A DNA stretch of 64,000 nucleotides. Origin: Parazoarcus communis SWub3 = DSM 12120 (lineage in GTDB: Bacteria; Pseudomonadota; Gammaproteobacteria; Burkholderiales; Rhodocyclaceae). The notes under the pieces are model-generated. The model searched no databases. It was given only the letters and a program-made list of their open reading frames with translations, and was not told the origin of the DNA. This document shows, one piece after another, positions 1 to 10,503 of the stretch. The DNA lies in NCBI RefSeq assembly GCF_003226565.1, contig NZ_QKOE01000005.1, forward strand, positions 234,846 through 298,845. Reading direction: 5' to 3'. A program made the translations under genes and the position numbers. The first letter of the stretch is position 1, and every line of letters begins with the position of its first letter.

Positions 1-1
1 C

Positions 2-487
2 GATGCGCCGGACACCCACCCCAAGGTGGCGGAGCTGCGTGAGCTGACCCAATGGGCGGAGGGCATGGTGTGGTGCTCGCCCGAGCGTCATGGCGCAATG
101 ACCGGCATCATGAAGGCACAGATCGACTGGATTCCGCTGTCGGTTGGCGCGGTACGGCCGACCCAGGGCAAGACCCTGGCGCTGATGCAGGTCTGCGGCG
201 GATCGCAATCATTCAATGCGGTCAACCAGATGCGGGTGCTTGGGCGATGGATGCGGATGCTGACCATCCCCAATCAGTCTTCGGTGGCAAAGGCCTTCCT
301 GGAGTTCGACGAGCACGACCGCATGAAGCCTTCTGCCTACTACGACAGGGTGGTGGATGTGATGGAAGAGCTGCTCAAGTTCACCCTGCTGACCCGCGAT
401 ATCGCGCCCTATCTGGTCGATCGCTACAGCGAGCGCAAGGAAAGTGCAGAGGCCTTGTCGCAGCGTGTGAACCAGCGCTCGATCTGA
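2..487 (+). CDS. arsH: ArsH-type NADPH-dependent FMN reductase, 5' end missing
   Basis: The window opens inside this gene, and only the C-terminal 161 residues are present. The stretch with [20 protein letters not shown], followed by RPTQGKTLA and [15 protein letters not shown], is typical of ArsH. ArsH is a flavodoxin-fold FMN oxidoreductase linked to arsenic resistance (oxidation of organoarsenicals, quinone and azo reduction). The true start lies upstream of the window, so the ars operon context cannot be judged. The gene ends about 140 bp before tpiA, which has its own promoter, so the two are probably separate transcription units. Confidence 0.85.
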   Translation, partial: DAPDTHPKVAELRELTQWAEGMVWCSPERHGAMTGIMKAQIDWIPLSVGAVRPTQGKTLALMQVCGGSQSFNAVNQMRVLGRWMRMLTIPNQSSVAKAFLEFDEHDRMKPSAYYDRVVDVMEELLKFTLLTRDIAPYLVDRYSERKESAEALSQRVNQRSI

Positions 488-572
488 CAGTCGTACCGGC
501 TGAAACCCAATCTGCTTCGGCGCATCTTCTCCATGTGCGCCCATGCACCGGTCGTGACGCGATGAGGATGTT

Positions 573-601
573 TTGCCGCCAGGCCTGGCTCGGCATATAA
601 T
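573..601 (+). promoter_or_regulatory. Sigma-70 promoter of tpiA
   Basis: TTGCCG (573-578), a 17-nt spacer, and a perfect TATAAT (596-601) lie 27 bp before the tpiA start. The predicted transcript would have a leader of about 20 nt. It may also read into secG. Confidence 0.65.
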
Positions 602-628
602 CTCGCGATTTATCGGACGGTTTTCCGC

Positions 629-1363
629 ATGTCGAACAAACTCGTCGCTGGCAACTGGAAGCTGAACGGCAGCCTTGCCGAAAACAAGGTCTTGCTGGAC
701 GGTCTGCAGTCTCCGGACGGAGTGGAGGTTGCGGTCTGCGTGCCCTATCCGTATCTGGCGCAGGCGGGGCTGTTGCTCAAGGGCATTGCCCTGGGGGCGC
801 AGGACGTCAGTGAGTATGATCGCGGCGCCTACACCGGTGAGGTCAGTGCATCGATGCTGGCCGAGTTCGGATGCCACTATGTCATTGTTGGTCACTCCGA
901 GCGGCGGGCCTTGTTTGCCGAGAGCGATGCTGCAATCGGTCGCAAGGCCGCGGCTGCGCTGTCCGGTCGCCTTGTGCCCATCGTCTGTATTGGTGAGACG
1001 CTGGATGAGCGCGAAGCCGGTCAGGTGATGGCGGTGGTAGGGCGTCAACTGGCTGCGGTGCTCGATGTATTGGGTGTCGAGGCCATGGGGCAGGTGGTGC
1101 TGGCTTACGAACCGGTCTGGGCGATCGGTACCGGGCGGTCGGCATCGGCTGATCAGGTGGCTGAGGTGCACGGTCTGATTCGTGCCTGGTTGCGTGATCA
1201 GGGCGTGGCAGCCGATGGCGTGCGCATCCTGTATGGCGGCAGCGTCAAGCCGGGTAACGCGGCCGAATTGTTTGCGCTTGCCGATGTCGATGGTGGTCTG
1301 ATCGGCGGGGCGTCGCTGGTGGCCGAAGATTTCATGTCCATCTGCCGGGCGGCAGTGGCTTAA
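629..1363 (+). CDS. tpiA: Triosephosphate isomerase
   Basis: Interconverts dihydroxyacetone phosphate and glyceraldehyde 3-phosphate in glycolysis and gluconeogenesis; cytoplasmic. The 244-residue protein has the usual family length and all landmarks: the N-terminal GNWKLNG with the catalytic Asn-x-Lys, the catalytic His in VGHSERR, the catalytic Glu in AYEPVWAIGTG (loop 6 hinge), and the phosphate-binding YGGSVKPGN and GLIGGASL loops. The ATG follows the promoter at 573-601 closely. secG starts 36 bp downstream on the same strand, an arrangement common in proteobacteria. Confidence 0.97.
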   Translation: MSNKLVAGNWKLNGSLAENKVLLDGLQSPDGVEVAVCVPYPYLAQAGLLLKGIALGAQDVSEYDRGAYTGEVSASMLAEFGCHYVIVGHSERRALFAESDAAIGRKAAAALSGRLVPIVCIGETLDEREAGQVMAVVGRQLAAVLDVLGVEAMGQVVLAYEPVWAIGTGRSASADQVAEVHGLIRAWLRDQGVAADGVRILYGGSVKPGNAAELFALADVDGGLIGGASLVAEDFMSICRAAVA

Positions 1364-1399
1364 TTCAACTGTATTCAGTTTCTTTCAAGGTTGTTCGTG

Positions 1400-1765
1400 A
1401 TGAGTGACATGCTTTTTTCGCTGGTGCTGACGGTTCATGTGCTGGTGGGTCTTGGGGTGATCGGTCTGGTGCTGGTGCAGCACGGCAAGGGGGCTGATGC
1501 GGGTGCTGCTTTCGGGGGTGGTGCGTCCTCGGGTAGCTTGTTCGGTTCTTCGGGGTCGGCCAACTTTCTCAGTCGCACCACCGCGGTGCTTGCGACGGTT
1601 TTCTTCATTACCAGCCTGAGCCTGGCCTACCTTGCCAGCAACAAGCCGGCAGCCCCCTCCAGCATCATGGAAGGCGCTGTTCCGACGGTGCCGGCAGCCG
1701 GTACTGCAGTGCCCGCGCCAGCCGCGCCGGCAGACGATTCCAAGGCGCAGGCAATCCCCAAATAA
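1400..1765 (+). CDS. secG: Protein-export membrane protein SecG
   Basis: SecG is the small auxiliary subunit of the SecYEG translocon. The 121-residue product has two transmembrane helices (about residues 5-25 and 50-72) around a glycine/serine-rich loop ([20 protein letters not shown]), the family hallmark, and an Ala/Pro-rich C-terminal tail common in betaproteobacteria. A TTG nine bases upstream is in frame, but the ATG at 1400 gives the standard [10 protein letters not shown] start and has AAGG at a suitable distance. It lies downstream of tpiA and upstream of tRNA-Leu. Confidence 0.93.
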   Translation: MSDMLFSLVLTVHVLVGLGVIGLVLVQHGKGADAGAAFGGGASSGSLFGSSGSANFLSRTTAVLATVFFITSLSLAYLASNKPAAPSSIMEGAVPTVPAAGTAVPAPAAPADDSKAQAIPK

Positions 1766-1779
1766 GTGCATCCACGACT

Positions 1780-1807
1780 TTGCGCAGTGCGCAAAAAGCC
1801 GTATAAT
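1780..1807 (+). promoter_or_regulatory. Promoter of tRNA-Leu
   Basis: TTGCGC (1780-1785), a 16-nt spacer and a perfect TATAAT (1802-1807) sit 24 bp before the mature tRNA. The -35 box is the left arm of a short inverted repeat, TTGCGC-AGT-GCGCAA (1780-1794). Confidence 0.65.
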
Positions 1808-1830
1808 CCGCTTGCTGTAACAAGCGCAGT

Positions 1831-1915
1831 GCCGACGTGGTGAAATTGGTAGACACGCTATCTTGAGGGGGTAGTGGCGAAAGCCGTATGAGTTCGAGTC
1901 TCATCGTCGGCACCA
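1831..1915 (+). tRNA. tRNA-Leu (anticodon GAG)
   Basis: The 85-nt class II tRNA has CCA encoded. The acceptor stem GCCGACG pairs with CGTCGGC, and the D-loop carries AATTGGTAGAC. The anticodon stem CTATC/GGTAG encloses loop TTGAGGG with anticodon GAG at 1865-1867. A long variable arm is followed by the T-loop TTCGAGTC. It decodes CUC/CUU leucine codons. A tRNA-Leu(GAG) between secG and nuoA is common in betaproteobacteria. Confidence 0.97.
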
Positions 1916-1929
1916 CAGAATGCAGAGGG

Positions 1930-1950
1930 CGCCCGCGTAAGCGGGCGTTT
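1930..1950 (+). terminator. Rho-independent terminator after tRNA-Leu
   Basis: CGCCCGC (1930-1936), loop GTAA, GCGGGCG (1941-1947), then TTT. It is 14 bp past the CCA end. The T tract is short, so read-through into nuo is possible. Confidence 0.65.
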
Positions 1951-2014
1951 CCATGAAGGGCAGCTAAAACAATAATGGCAGCAATAAGTTGCCTTACTCA
2001 ATAGGGGTATTGAG

Positions 2015-2389
2015 ATGCTGGAAAATTATTTTCCCGTATTGCTGTTCGTTCTTGTAGGTCTGGGCTTTGGTGTGGTTCCCATCGTCCTTGGTCGTCTGGT
2101 TGCCCCCTATCGTCCCGATAGCGAAAAAACCTCTCCCTACGAATGTGGCTTCGAGGCGTTTGAAGACGCCCGCATGAAGTTCGACGTTCGCTACTATCTC
2201 ATCGCCATTCTCTTCATCCTGTTCGATCTCGAAATCGCCTTCCTCTTTCCGTGGGCGACCGTGTTCCAGGAGTTCATCGCCGCTGGCGAGCAGGCCTGGT
2301 TCGTGTTCGGTTCGGTCATGGTGTTTCTTGCCATTCTGGTTATCGGCTACATCGTCGAGTGGAAAAACGGCGCACTCGACTGGGAGTAA
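2015..2389 (+). CDS. nuoA: NADH-quinone oxidoreductase subunit A
   Basis: Small membrane subunit of complex I, 124 residues with three transmembrane helices. The conserved loop motif Y-E-C-G-F-E (about residues 45-50) and the [19 protein letters not shown] region are diagnostic. First gene of a 14-gene nuo operon; nuoB begins 3 bp after its stop. The roughly 60 bp between the tRNA terminator and nuoA must hold the operon promoter unless transcription continues from upstream; I see no strong -35/-10 pair there. Confidence 0.97.
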   Translation: MLENYFPVLLFVLVGLGFGVVPIVLGRLVAPYRPDSEKTSPYECGFEAFEDARMKFDVRYYLIAILFILFDLEIAFLFPWATVFQEFIAAGEQAWFVFGSVMVFLAILVIGYIVEWKNGALDWE

Positions 2390-2392
2390 GGC

Positions 2393-2869
2393 ATGAGTAT
2401 TGAGGGCGTCTTTCGCGAGGGATTTGTGACCACCTCGCTCGATGCGGTCATCAACTGGACGCGCACCGGTTCCTTGTGGCCGATGACGTTTGGTCTGGCT
2501 TGCTGTGCGGTGGAAATGATTCACGCAGGCTGTTCGCGTTATGACCTTGACCGTTTTGGCGTGGTGTTCCGGCCCAGTCCGCGGCAGTCCGATCTGATGA
2601 TCGTGGCGGGTACGCTGTGCAACAAGATGGCACCCGCGCTGCGCAAGGTGTACGACCAGATGGCAGAGCCGCGCTGGGTTATCTCCATGGGTTCCTGTGC
2701 CAACGGAGGTGGTTACTACCACTATTCCTATTCCGTTGTGCGTGGGTGTGACCGAATCGTGCCCGTCGATGTTTACGTGCCAGGCTGTCCGCCGACGGCC
2801 GAGGCCTTGCTCTACGGCATCATCCAGCTCCAGAACAAGATCAAGCGCACCAATACCATCGCGCGCTGA
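2393..2869 (+). CDS. nuoB: NADH-quinone oxidoreductase subunit B (cluster N2)
   Basis: Peripheral-arm subunit that carries the terminal [4Fe-4S] cluster N2, which passes electrons to quinone. At 158 residues it has the expected length. The tandem cysteines in [14 protein letters not shown], the cysteine in [15 protein letters not shown] and the cysteine in [15 protein letters not shown] are the cluster ligands. It is tightly coupled to nuoA upstream and nuoC downstream (14 bp). Confidence 0.98.
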   Translation: MSIEGVFREGFVTTSLDAVINWTRTGSLWPMTFGLACCAVEMIHAGCSRYDLDRFGVVFRPSPRQSDLMIVAGTLCNKMAPALRKVYDQMAEPRWVISMGSCANGGGYYHYSYSVVRGCDRIVPVDVYVPGCPPTAEALLYGIIQLQNKIKRTNTIAR

Positions 2870-2883
2870 CGAGGCTCCAGAAC

Positions 2884-3489
2884 ATGAGTTCCAAGCTTGA
2901 ACGCCTGAGCCAGACCCTGCAGCAGGTCTTTGGTGATACCTTGCAGTCGCTGGTCCTGGATCGCGGTGAGGTGACGATTGAAGTCTCCGCTGCGGATTAT
3001 CTTGAAGTGGCGCGCAATCTGCGTGACCACGAAGACCTTCATTTCGAACAGTTGATTGACCTCTCTGGTCTCGACTATTCCACTTACGGCAATGCCGAGT
3101 GGGCCGGCAAGCGATTTGCCTCGGTCGCTCATCTGATGTCGGTGCGCTACAACTGGCGTTTGCGTCTGCGTGTGTTTGCCGAGGATGACGGCTTTCCGGT
3201 GCTGGACTCGGTATGTGAGCTGTGGGCCAGTGCCAACTGGTACGAGCGCGAGTCCTTTGATCTGTACGGCATCATGTATGCCGGTCATCCCGATCTGCGT
3301 CGTATCCTGACCGACTATGGTTTTGTTGGTCATCCCTTCCGCAAGGATTTCCCGATTTCCGGCTATGTCGAGATGCGTTACGACCCGGAGCAGGGGCGCG
3401 TGGTCTATCAGCCGGTGACCATCGAGCCGCGTGAAAACACCCCGCGCATTGTGCGCGAAGACAGCTACGGGGACGTCGGCCATGGCTGA
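2884..3489 (+). CDS. nuoC: NADH-quinone oxidoreductase subunit C
   Basis: A 201-residue peripheral subunit of complex I (30-kDa type). The signature [20 protein letters not shown] and the following FRKDFP motif are present near the C-terminus. NuoC is separate from NuoD here, unlike the NuoCD fusion of enterobacteria. Its 3' end overlaps the nuoD start by 8 bp, which suggests translational coupling. Confidence 0.97.
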   Translation: MSSKLERLSQTLQQVFGDTLQSLVLDRGEVTIEVSAADYLEVARNLRDHEDLHFEQLIDLSGLDYSTYGNAEWAGKRFASVAHLMSVRYNWRLRLRVFAEDDGFPVLDSVCELWASANWYERESFDLYGIMYAGHPDLRRILTDYGFVGHPFRKDFPISGYVEMRYDPEQGRVVYQPVTIEPRENTPRIVREDSYGDVGHG

Positions 3490-4735
3490 GATCCGCAACT
3501 ACACCATCAACTTTGGCCCGCAGCATCCGTCTGCGCACGGTGTGCTCCGTCTGGTGCTCGAACTTGACGGCGAAGTCGTTGAGCGTGCTGACCCGCACAT
3601 CGGTCTGCTGCATCGTGGCACCGAAAAGCTTGCCGAGACCCGTACCTGGGTGCAATCCGTGCCTTACATGGATCGCCTCGACTACGTGTCGATGATGTGC
3701 AACGAACACGCCTACTGTATGGCGATCGAGCGTCTGCTGGGCGTGCAGGTGCCCGAGCGTGCGCAGTACATCCGGGTGATGTTCGACGAAATCACCCGCA
3801 TCCTCAATCATCTGCTGAACATCGGTACGCATGCGCTCGATATCGGCGCGATGACGATGGTGCTGTATACCTTCCGTGAGCGTGAAGATCTCATGGATGC
3901 TTACGAGGCAGTGTCGGGGGCGCGCTTGCATGCGGCTTATTATCGTCCGGGTGGGGTCTATCGTGATCTGCCGGACCGCATGCCGCAGTACCAGGCAAAC
4001 AAGTTCAAGAATGCCAAGGCCATCGCTGACCTGAATGCCAATCGTCAGGGGTCGTTGCTGGACTTCCTCGAGGATTTCACCGAGCGATTCCCGCGCTATT
4101 GCGACGAATACGAGACCCTGCTGACCGACAACCGCATCTGGAAGCAGCGTACCGTAGGTATCGGCGTCGTATCGCCCGAGCAGGCGCTTACCTGGGGTTT
4201 TACCGGCCCGATGTTGCGTGGTTCCGGTATTGCCTGGGATTTGCGTAAGAAGCAGCCTTACGAAGTGTACGACCGGCTCGATTTCGACATTCCGGTGGGC
4301 AAGAACGGCGACTGCTATGACCGTTATCTGTGCCGTATGGAAGAGATGCGCCAGTCCAATCGCATCATCCGTCAGTGCATCGACTGGTTGCGCAAGAATC
4401 CCGGCCCGGTCATCACTGACAATCATAAGGTTGCACCGCCGCAGCGCGAGAACATGAAGTCCAACATGGAAGAGCTGATCCATCACTTCAAGCTCTTCAC
4501 TGAAGGCATGCATGTTCCCAAGGGCGAGGTCTATGCCGCAGTCGAGCATCCGAAGGGCGAGTTCGGCGTGTATGCGGTGTCCGATGGTGCGAACAAGCCT
4601 TATCGCCTCAAGCTGCGCGCACCGGGTTTTGCTCACCTTGCAGCCATGGACGAGTTGACGCGTGGTCACATGATTGCCGACGTGGTGGCGATCATCGGCA
4701 CCATGGACGTGGTGTTCGGCGAAATCGACCGATGA
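3482..4735 (+). CDS. nuoD: NADH-quinone oxidoreductase subunit D
   Basis: The 49-kDa-type subunit (417 residues) that forms the quinone-binding pocket with NuoB. The N-terminal [20 protein letters not shown] and the C-terminal region ending [12 protein letters not shown], with the family Asp-Arg terminus, are diagnostic. The chosen ATG at 3482 overlaps nuoC and places [16 protein letters not shown] at the start as in homologues; a longer in-frame extension would lie entirely within nuoC. Confidence 0.98.
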   Translation: MAEIRNYTINFGPQHPSAHGVLRLVLELDGEVVERADPHIGLLHRGTEKLAETRTWVQSVPYMDRLDYVSMMCNEHAYCMAIERLLGVQVPERAQYIRVMFDEITRILNHLLNIGTHALDIGAMTMVLYTFREREDLMDAYEAVSGARLHAAYYRPGGVYRDLPDRMPQYQANKFKNAKAIADLNANRQGSLLDFLEDFTERFPRYCDEYETLLTDNRIWKQRTVGIGVVSPEQALTWGFTGPMLRGSGIAWDLRKKQPYEVYDRLDFDIPVGKNGDCYDRYLCRMEEMRQSNRIIRQCIDWLRKNPGPVITDNHKVAPPQRENMKSNMEELIHHFKLFTEGMHVPKGEVYAAVEHPKGEFGVYAVSDGANKPYRLKLRAPGFAHLAAMDELTRGHMIADVVAIIGTMDVVFGEIDR

Positions 4736-4802
4736 TCGGCCTTATGCGAAGCGGGCAAACCAATACGAATACACGGCGGGCTATCCGGAAGACGAGCACG
4801 AC

Positions 4803-5282
4803 ATGCTGAGCCAGGAATCGCTGCAACAAATCGATCGCGAGATCGCTAAATATCCGTCTGATCAGAAGCAGTCTGCCGTCATGGCGGCGCTGCGCATTGC
4901 CCAGGTCGAGAAGGGCTGGCTGCCGCGCGATCTGATCGAGTTCGTGGCTGCCTACCTCGAGATGCCGGCCATTGCGGCATACGAGGTTGCCAGCTTCTAC
5001 AACATGTATGACCTCGAACCGGTTGGTCGCCACAAGATCACGGTGTGCACCAATCTGCCCTGTGCCCTGTCCGGCGGTGTGCATGCTGCGGAGTACATCA
5101 AGCAGAAGCTGGGCATCGATTTCAACGAAACCACTGCCGACGGCAAGTTCACCCTTAAAGAGGGCGAGTGCATGGGTGCCTGTGGTGATGCCCCGGTCCT
5201 GCTGCACAACAATCACAAGATGTGTAGCTGGATGACCACCGAGAAGATCGACCAACTGCTGGCCGAGCTGGAAAACAAATGA
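4803..5282 (+). CDS. nuoE: NADH-quinone oxidoreductase subunit E
   Basis: The 24-kDa-type subunit with a thioredoxin-like fold and [2Fe-2S] cluster N1a. Cysteine ligands appear as CTNLPC (about residues 83-88) and CMGAC (about 124-128). The protein is 159 residues from the ATG at 4803; translation can be extended upstream in frame but has no homologous content there. It is separated from nuoD by 67 bp and overlaps nuoF by 4 bp (ATGA). Confidence 0.96.
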   Translation: MLSQESLQQIDREIAKYPSDQKQSAVMAALRIAQVEKGWLPRDLIEFVAAYLEMPAIAAYEVASFYNMYDLEPVGRHKITVCTNLPCALSGGVHAAEYIKQKLGIDFNETTADGKFTLKEGECMGACGDAPVLLHNNHKMCSWMTTEKIDQLLAELENK

Positions 5283-6598
5283 GCGCCCACGGACTGATTC
5301 TCGCCGGTGTCGACGGCGACCGCACCTGGCGGCTACAGGACTATGTCGCGCGCGGTGGTTATGCCGCGCTGCGCAAGATCATTGCGGAGAAGACGCCGCC
5401 GGAAACCATCATCGCCGAGCTCAAGGCATCGGTGCTGCGCGGCCGGGGCGGTGCAGGTTTTCCGACTGGCCTGAAGTGGTCCTTCATGCCGCGTTCGTTT
5501 CCGGGCGACAAGTATCTGGCCTGTAATTCGGACGAAGGCGAACCGGGTACCTTCAAGGATCGCGACATCCTGCGTTACAACCCGCATACCGTCATCGAAG
5601 GCATGGCGATTGCAGCCTATGCGATGGGGTGCGCCCGTGGTTACAACTATATCCACGGCGAGATCTTCGAGATCTACCAGCGCTTTGAAGAGGCACTGGA
5701 TGAGGCACGTGCTGCCGGCCTGATCGGTCAGAACATCCTCGGTTCGGACTTTTCCTTCGAGCTGTTCGCCCATCATGGCTATGGCGCCTACATCTGCGGT
5801 GAAGAAACCGCCTTGCTCGAGTCGATCGAGGGCAAGAAGGGCCAGCCACGCTTCAAGCCGCCATTTCCGGCCAGCTACGGTCTGTATGGCAAACCGACGA
5901 CGATCAACAACACCGAGACCTTCGCCTCCGTTCCGTTCATCATGAACATGGGCGGCAACGGCTTCCTTGAACTCGGCAAGCCGAACAATGGCGGCACCAA
6001 GCTGTTCTCCATTTCCGGTCACGTCAATCGTCCGGGCAACTACGAGATCAACCTCGGTACCCCGTTCTCCGAACTGCTGGAAATGGCGGGCGGCATGCGG
6101 GGTGGCCGCAAGATCAAGGGTGTGATCCCGGGTGGCTCCTCGTCTCCGGTGTTGCCGGGTGACGTCATGATGGACTGCACCATGGACTATGACTCGATCT
6201 CCAAGGCGGGGTCGATGCTGGGTTCGGGTGCGGTGATCGTCATGGACGAGACCACCTGCATGGTCAAGGCGCTGGAGCGCCTGTCCTACTTCTACTTCGA
6301 AGAGTCCTGCGGCCAATGTACCCCCTGCCGCGAAGGCACTGGCTGGCTCTATCGGGTGGTCCACCGTATCGAGAACGGTCTGGGGCGCCCGGACGACCTC
6401 GATCTGCTCAACTCGGTGACCGGCAACATCATGGGGCGGACGATCTGTGCGCTCGGCGATGCGGCCTCGATGCCAGTGCAGAGTTTCATCAAGCATTTCG
6501 GCGACGAGTTCGCCTATCACATCGAAAACAAGAAGTGCCTCGTGCCGCCTGAAGTGCAGTACGCCGGCAGTCAAATCTACGTGAGCCCCTCATGCTAG
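5279..6598 (+). CDS. nuoF: NADH-quinone oxidoreductase subunit F (NADH/FMN site)
   Basis: The 51-kDa-type subunit that binds NADH and FMN and carries [4Fe-4S] cluster N3. [14 protein letters not shown] is the FMN/NADH glycine-rich loop, [14 protein letters not shown] follows, and [11 protein letters not shown] plus the later TICALGD provide the cluster cysteines. Its 439 residues are standard. The start overlaps nuoE and the end overlaps nuoG by 7 bp. Confidence 0.98.
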   Translation: MSAHGLILAGVDGDRTWRLQDYVARGGYAALRKIIAEKTPPETIIAELKASVLRGRGGAGFPTGLKWSFMPRSFPGDKYLACNSDEGEPGTFKDRDILRYNPHTVIEGMAIAAYAMGCARGYNYIHGEIFEIYQRFEEALDEARAAGLIGQNILGSDFSFELFAHHGYGAYICGEETALLESIEGKKGQPRFKPPFPASYGLYGKPTTINNTETFASVPFIMNMGGNGFLELGKPNNGGTKLFSISGHVNRPGNYEINLGTPFSELLEMAGGMRGGRKIKGVIPGGSSSPVLPGDVMMDCTMDYDSISKAGSMLGSGAVIVMDETTCMVKALERLSYFYFEESCGQCTPCREGTGWLYRVVHRIENGLGRPDDLDLLNSVTGNIMGRTICALGDAASMPVQSFIKHFGDEFAYHIENKKCLVPPEVQYAGSQIYVSPSC

Positions 6599-8925
6599 AG
6601 ATCGAAATCGACGGCAAGCCGATCCAGGTGCCGGACGGCAGCACGGTGATGGAAGCCGCCACCGAGGCTGGCGCCTACATCCCGCATTTCTGCTACCACA
6701 AGAAACTGTCCATCGCAGCCAACTGCCGGATGTGCCTGGTCCAGGTCGAGAAAGCGCCCAAGCCGCTGCCGGCCTGTGCGACGCCGGTGACCAATGGCAT
6801 GAAGGTGTGGACTCAGTCCGAGCTCGCGGTCAAGGCTCAGAAGGGCGTGATGGAGTTCCTGCTGATCAACCATCCGCTCGATTGCCCGATCTGCGATCAG
6901 GGCGGCGAGTGCCAGTTGCAGGATCTTGCCGTGGGGTATGGCGACAGCAAGTCGCGTTACCAGGAAGAAAAACGCGTGGTGTTCAACAAGAACCTCGGCG
7001 CGTTGGTTTCCACCGACATGACCCGGTGCATCAATTGCACCCGCTGCGTGCGTTTCACGACCGAGATCGCCGGCGAGATGGAACTTGGCCAGGCTTTCCG
7101 CGGCGAGCATGCCGAGATCATGCCGTTTGTCGAGAAGACAGTGGATTCCGAGCTGTCGGGCAACATCATTGATTTGTGCCCGGTGGGCGCGCTCACCTCC
7201 AAGCCGTTCCGCTTCGCTGCCCGTACCTGGGAGTTGTCGCGTCGCAAGTCGGTCAGTCCGCACGATGCGCTGGGTGCGAACCTGATCGTGCAGACCAAGC
7301 ATGACGTGGTCAAGCGTGTGCTGCCGCTGGAAAACGAGGCCCTCAACGAATGCTGGCTGTCGGACAAGGACCGCTTTTCTTACGAAGCGCTGAGCTCCGA
7401 TCAGCGTCTGACCCGGCCGATGGTCAAGCAGGGCGGAGAGTGGAAGACCGTCGATTGGCAGACTGCGCTCGAGTTCGCGGCCAACGGTCTGAAGGGCATC
7501 GTGCGCGATCACGGTCCCGCCGCAATTGGTGGTCTGGCCTCGCCGCATGCCACGCTTGAAGAGCTGCATCTGCTGCAGAAACTGGTACGCGGCCTCGGTT
7601 CGGACAACGTCGATTTTCGCCTGCGTCAAGTCGATTTCCGCGCCGACACGAGCCGTGCGGGCATTCCCTGGCTGGGTATGCCGGTTGCCGCCGTAGCCGA
7701 TCTGAACCGCTTGCTGGTGGTGGGCAGCTTCCTGCGCAAGGATGCGCCGCTGCTGGCTCAGCGTGTGCGTCAGGCGGCCAAGCGCGGTCTGCACGTCAGC
7801 GCAGTCGGTCCGAATGCTGAAGAGTGGTTGATCAAGGTTCGTCACCGTGCCCTGGTGGCACCGGCGGACATGGTGTCGACGCTGGCTCAGGTTGTCGTTG
7901 CCGTGGCGGCAGAGAAGGGACTCGCCGTTACCGAGTCGCTCGCAGCGGGTCTGCCTGCTCAGGTCTCGGACGAGGCTCGCGCCATTGCGCAGAGCCTGGC
8001 AAGCGGACAGAAGGTCGCGGTGTGGCTGGGTAGTCTGGCCGTACAGCATCCGCGTGCTGCAGAACTGCAGCAGTTGGCCAACGAGATTGCCCGTTTGTGC
8101 GGCGGCGTTGCCGGGTTCATCGGCGAAGCGGCCAACAGCGTGGGTGGCTATGCTGCGGGGGCGACGCCCCGTGCGGGCGGTCTGGATGCGCGTGCAATGA
8201 TCGAGCAGCCACGCAAGGCTTATGTGTTGCTCGGCGCCGAGCCTGCGCTCGATTTTGCCGATGGTGTGGCGGCGGTTGCGGCATTGGGCAGTGCCCAGTT
8301 GGTGATTGCGCTGTCTGCCTTCGACGCAGAGTCGCTGCGTGAAACCGCAAACGTACTGCTGCCGATCGCGCCTTTCTCGGAAACCTCGGGAACCTTCGTC
8401 AATTGTGAAGGGACGGCACAGAGCTTCAACGCGGTTGCGCGTCCGCTGGGCGAGACGCGGCCGGGCTGGAAGGTGTTGCGTGTCATTGCCAACCTGCTGG
8501 ATCTGACAGGCTTCGCCCAAGGCGATTCCGAGGCCGTGCGGGCCGAGGTGCTGGTCGACGGCAAGGTGGCAGATCTGGACAACGGGCTGGGTGCGGTCGA
8601 GGCGGTCCCGACAGCCGCTGCTGTCGGGCTGCAACGTGTTGCCGATGTGCCGATCTATTTTGCCGATCCGCTGGTCCGTCGTGCGCCGTCGCTGCAGAAA
8701 GCCAAGGATGCCGCGGTGCCGCTCGCCCGCATGTCTGCGGCCACGGCGGCGAGCTTGGGCATCCAGTCCGGCGATCGTGTGCGTGTATCGGGTAGCGGCC
8801 GGGTTGAATTGACCGCAGTAGTCGACGACAGCGTCGCCAACGCGTGCGTGCGGGTTGCCGCAGCGCATGTGTCGACGGTCGGTCTGGGTCCGATGTTCGG
8901 CGAACTGAGTGTGGAGCGCGTCTGA
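6592..8925 (+). CDS. nuoG: NADH-quinone oxidoreductase subunit G
   Basis: The 75-kDa-type iron-sulfur subunit, 777 residues. The N-terminal ferredoxin domain holds [2Fe-2S] and [4Fe-4S] ligands: [15 protein letters not shown], then [14 protein letters not shown], then CINCTRC with a distal LCPVGAL. A molybdopterin-oxidoreductase-like domain of about 500 residues follows and is more divergent, as is normal. It feeds electrons from NuoE/F to NuoI. It overlaps nuoF and nuoH. Confidence 0.97.
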   Translation: MLEIEIDGKPIQVPDGSTVMEAATEAGAYIPHFCYHKKLSIAANCRMCLVQVEKAPKPLPACATPVTNGMKVWTQSELAVKAQKGVMEFLLINHPLDCPICDQGGECQLQDLAVGYGDSKSRYQEEKRVVFNKNLGALVSTDMTRCINCTRCVRFTTEIAGEMELGQAFRGEHAEIMPFVEKTVDSELSGNIIDLCPVGALTSKPFRFAARTWELSRRKSVSPHDALGANLIVQTKHDVVKRVLPLENEALNECWLSDKDRFSYEALSSDQRLTRPMVKQGGEWKTVDWQTALEFAANGLKGIVRDHGPAAIGGLASPHATLEELHLLQKLVRGLGSDNVDFRLRQVDFRADTSRAGIPWLGMPVAAVADLNRLLVVGSFLRKDAPLLAQRVRQAAKRGLHVSAVGPNAEEWLIKVRHRALVAPADMVSTLAQVVVAVAAEKGLAVTESLAAGLPAQVSDEARAIAQSLASGQKVAVWLGSLAVQHPRAAELQQLANEIARLCGGVAGFIGEAANSVGGYAAGATPRAGGLDARAMIEQPRKAYVLLGAEPALDFADGVAAVAALGSAQLVIALSAFDAESLRETANVLLPIAPFSETSGTFVNCEGTAQSFNAVARPLGETRPGWKVLRVIANLLDLTGFAQGDSEAVRAEVLVDGKVADLDNGLGAVEAVPTAAAVGLQRVADVPIYFADPLVRRAPSLQKAKDAAVPLARMSAATAASLGIQSGDRVRVSGSGRVELTAVVDDSVANACVRVAAAHVSTVGLGPMFGELSVERV

Positions 8926-9974
8926 TGGAAGCAATGCTGCAACCCGTTGCCGACTTGTTCGGACCGATCTGGCCAGCGGTGTGGACCCTGGTCAAGATCA
9001 TCGCCATCATCGCCCCGCTGATGATCTGCGTTGCCTACCTGACGCTGGCCGAGCGCAAGGTGATCGGCTACATGCAGGTCCGTATCGGCCCTAACCGAGT
9101 AGGGCCGATGGGGCTGCTGCAGCCAATGGCTGACGGCATCAAGCTGCTGCTGAAGGAAATCATCGTCCCCAGTGGAGCCAACAAGGGGCTGTTCATCCTC
9201 GGCCCCATCCTTGCGCTGGCGCCGTCGCTGGTGGCGTGGGCCGTCGTGCCATTTGACGACGGTCTGGTGTTGGCCAACGTCAATGCCGGTCTGTTGTTCC
9301 TGTTGGCGATCACGTCGATGGAAGTGTACGGCGTCATCGTCGCGGGCTGGGCGTCGAACTCCAAATATCCCTTCCTCGGGTCGATGCGTGCTGCCGCGCA
9401 GATGGTGTCGTACGAGGTATCGATGGGTTTCGCCCTGATCTGCGTGTTGTTGATCTCGGCCAGCCTCAACCTGACCGACATCGTCACCACCCAGGCGCAG
9501 GGGCGTTTCCATGACATGGGCCTGAGCTTCCTGTCGTGGAACTGGATTCCGCTGTTCCCGATGTTCGTCGTCTATGTGATTTCCGGCATTGCCGAAACCA
9601 ACCGCGCACCGTTCGACGTTGTCGAAGGTGAGGCCGAGGTTGTTGCGGGTCACATGGTCGAGTATTCGGGCATGACCTTCGCGTTGTTCTTCCTGGCCGA
9701 GTACGCCAACATGATCCTGGTCTCGATCCTGACCTCGATCCTGTTCCTCGGTGGCTGGCTCTCGCCGGTGGGCTTCCTGCCGGACGGCTTCCACTGGCTG
9801 GCGTTGAAGACGGCGATGATCCTGTTCATCTTCCTGTGGGCACGTGCAACCTTCCCGCGCTTCCGCTATGACCACATCATGCGTCTGGGCTGGAAGGTCT
9901 TCATCCCGGTCACCCTGGTGTGGGTGGTTGTGGTGGCGGTGTGGATGATGTCCCCGCTGTCGATCTGGAACTGA
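8925..9974 (+). CDS. nuoH: NADH-quinone oxidoreductase subunit H
   Basis: Membrane subunit at the junction of the two arms that forms part of the quinone channel, 349 residues with about eight transmembrane helices. [20 protein letters not shown] and the loop [20 protein letters not shown] with its acidic cluster are the family signatures. The ATG at 8925 overlaps the nuoG stop and gives the standard N-terminus. Confidence 0.97.
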   Translation: MEAMLQPVADLFGPIWPAVWTLVKIIAIIAPLMICVAYLTLAERKVIGYMQVRIGPNRVGPMGLLQPMADGIKLLLKEIIVPSGANKGLFILGPILALAPSLVAWAVVPFDDGLVLANVNAGLLFLLAITSMEVYGVIVAGWASNSKYPFLGSMRAAAQMVSYEVSMGFALICVLLISASLNLTDIVTTQAQGRFHDMGLSFLSWNWIPLFPMFVVYVISGIAETNRAPFDVVEGEAEVVAGHMVEYSGMTFALFFLAEYANMILVSILTSILFLGGWLSPVGFLPDGFHWLALKTAMILFIFLWARATFPRFRYDHIMRLGWKVFIPVTLVWVVVVAVWMMSPLSIWN

Positions 9975-9987
9975 GGTAGGAACGATC

Positions 9988-10473
9988 ATGGGTGCCAAGG
10001 ATTACTTCGGAAGTCTGTTCCTGACGGAACTGGTCAAGGGCATGGCCCTGACCGGCCGCCACTTCTTCCAGCGCAAGATCACGGTGCAGTTTCCCGAGGA
10101 GAAGACGCCGCAGAGCAATCGTTTCCGCGGGCTGCATGCGCTGCGCCGCTACCCCAACGGGGAAGAGCGTTGCATTGCCTGCAAGCTGTGTGAGGCGATC
10201 TGCCCGGCGATGGCGATCACCATCGAGTCGGATCAGCGTGATGACGGTTCGCGCCGCACCACGCGCTACGACATCGACTTGACCAAGTGCATCTTCTGCG
10301 GCTTCTGCGAAGAGGCCTGTCCAGTCGATGCCATCGTCGAGACACGCATTTTCGAGTATCACGGCGAACAGCGCGGCGATCTCTACTACACCAAGCAGAT
10401 GCTGCTGGCGGTGGGGGATCGCAACGAGGCGCAGATTGCTGCAGACCGCGAACAGGACGCCAAGTACCGATAA
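9988..10473 (+). CDS. nuoI: NADH-quinone oxidoreductase subunit I
   Basis: Ferredoxin-like subunit (161 residues) carrying [4Fe-4S] clusters N6a and N6b between NuoG and NuoB. Two classical 4Fe-4S motifs are visible, [12 protein letters not shown] (about residues 59-70) and [12 protein letters not shown] (about 98-109). An amphipathic N-terminal helix anchors it on the membrane arm. Confidence 0.98.
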   Translation: MGAKDYFGSLFLTELVKGMALTGRHFFQRKITVQFPEEKTPQSNRFRGLHALRRYPNGEERCIACKLCEAICPAMAITIESDQRDDGSRRTTRYDIDLTKCIFCGFCEEACPVDAIVETRIFEYHGEQRGDLYYTKQMLLAVGDRNEAQIAADREQDAKYR

Positions 10474-10503
10474 GGGGAGGGCGCCCGAGGGCGCCAGCGA
10501 AAA

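Noticed and set aside
6595-8934. A 779-codon open frame on the minus strand opposite nuoG
   Set aside because: It mirrors nuoG codon by codon, as high-G+C genes often do. Its product is rich in His, Arg and Gln without a domain, while nuoG has all its cluster motifs.
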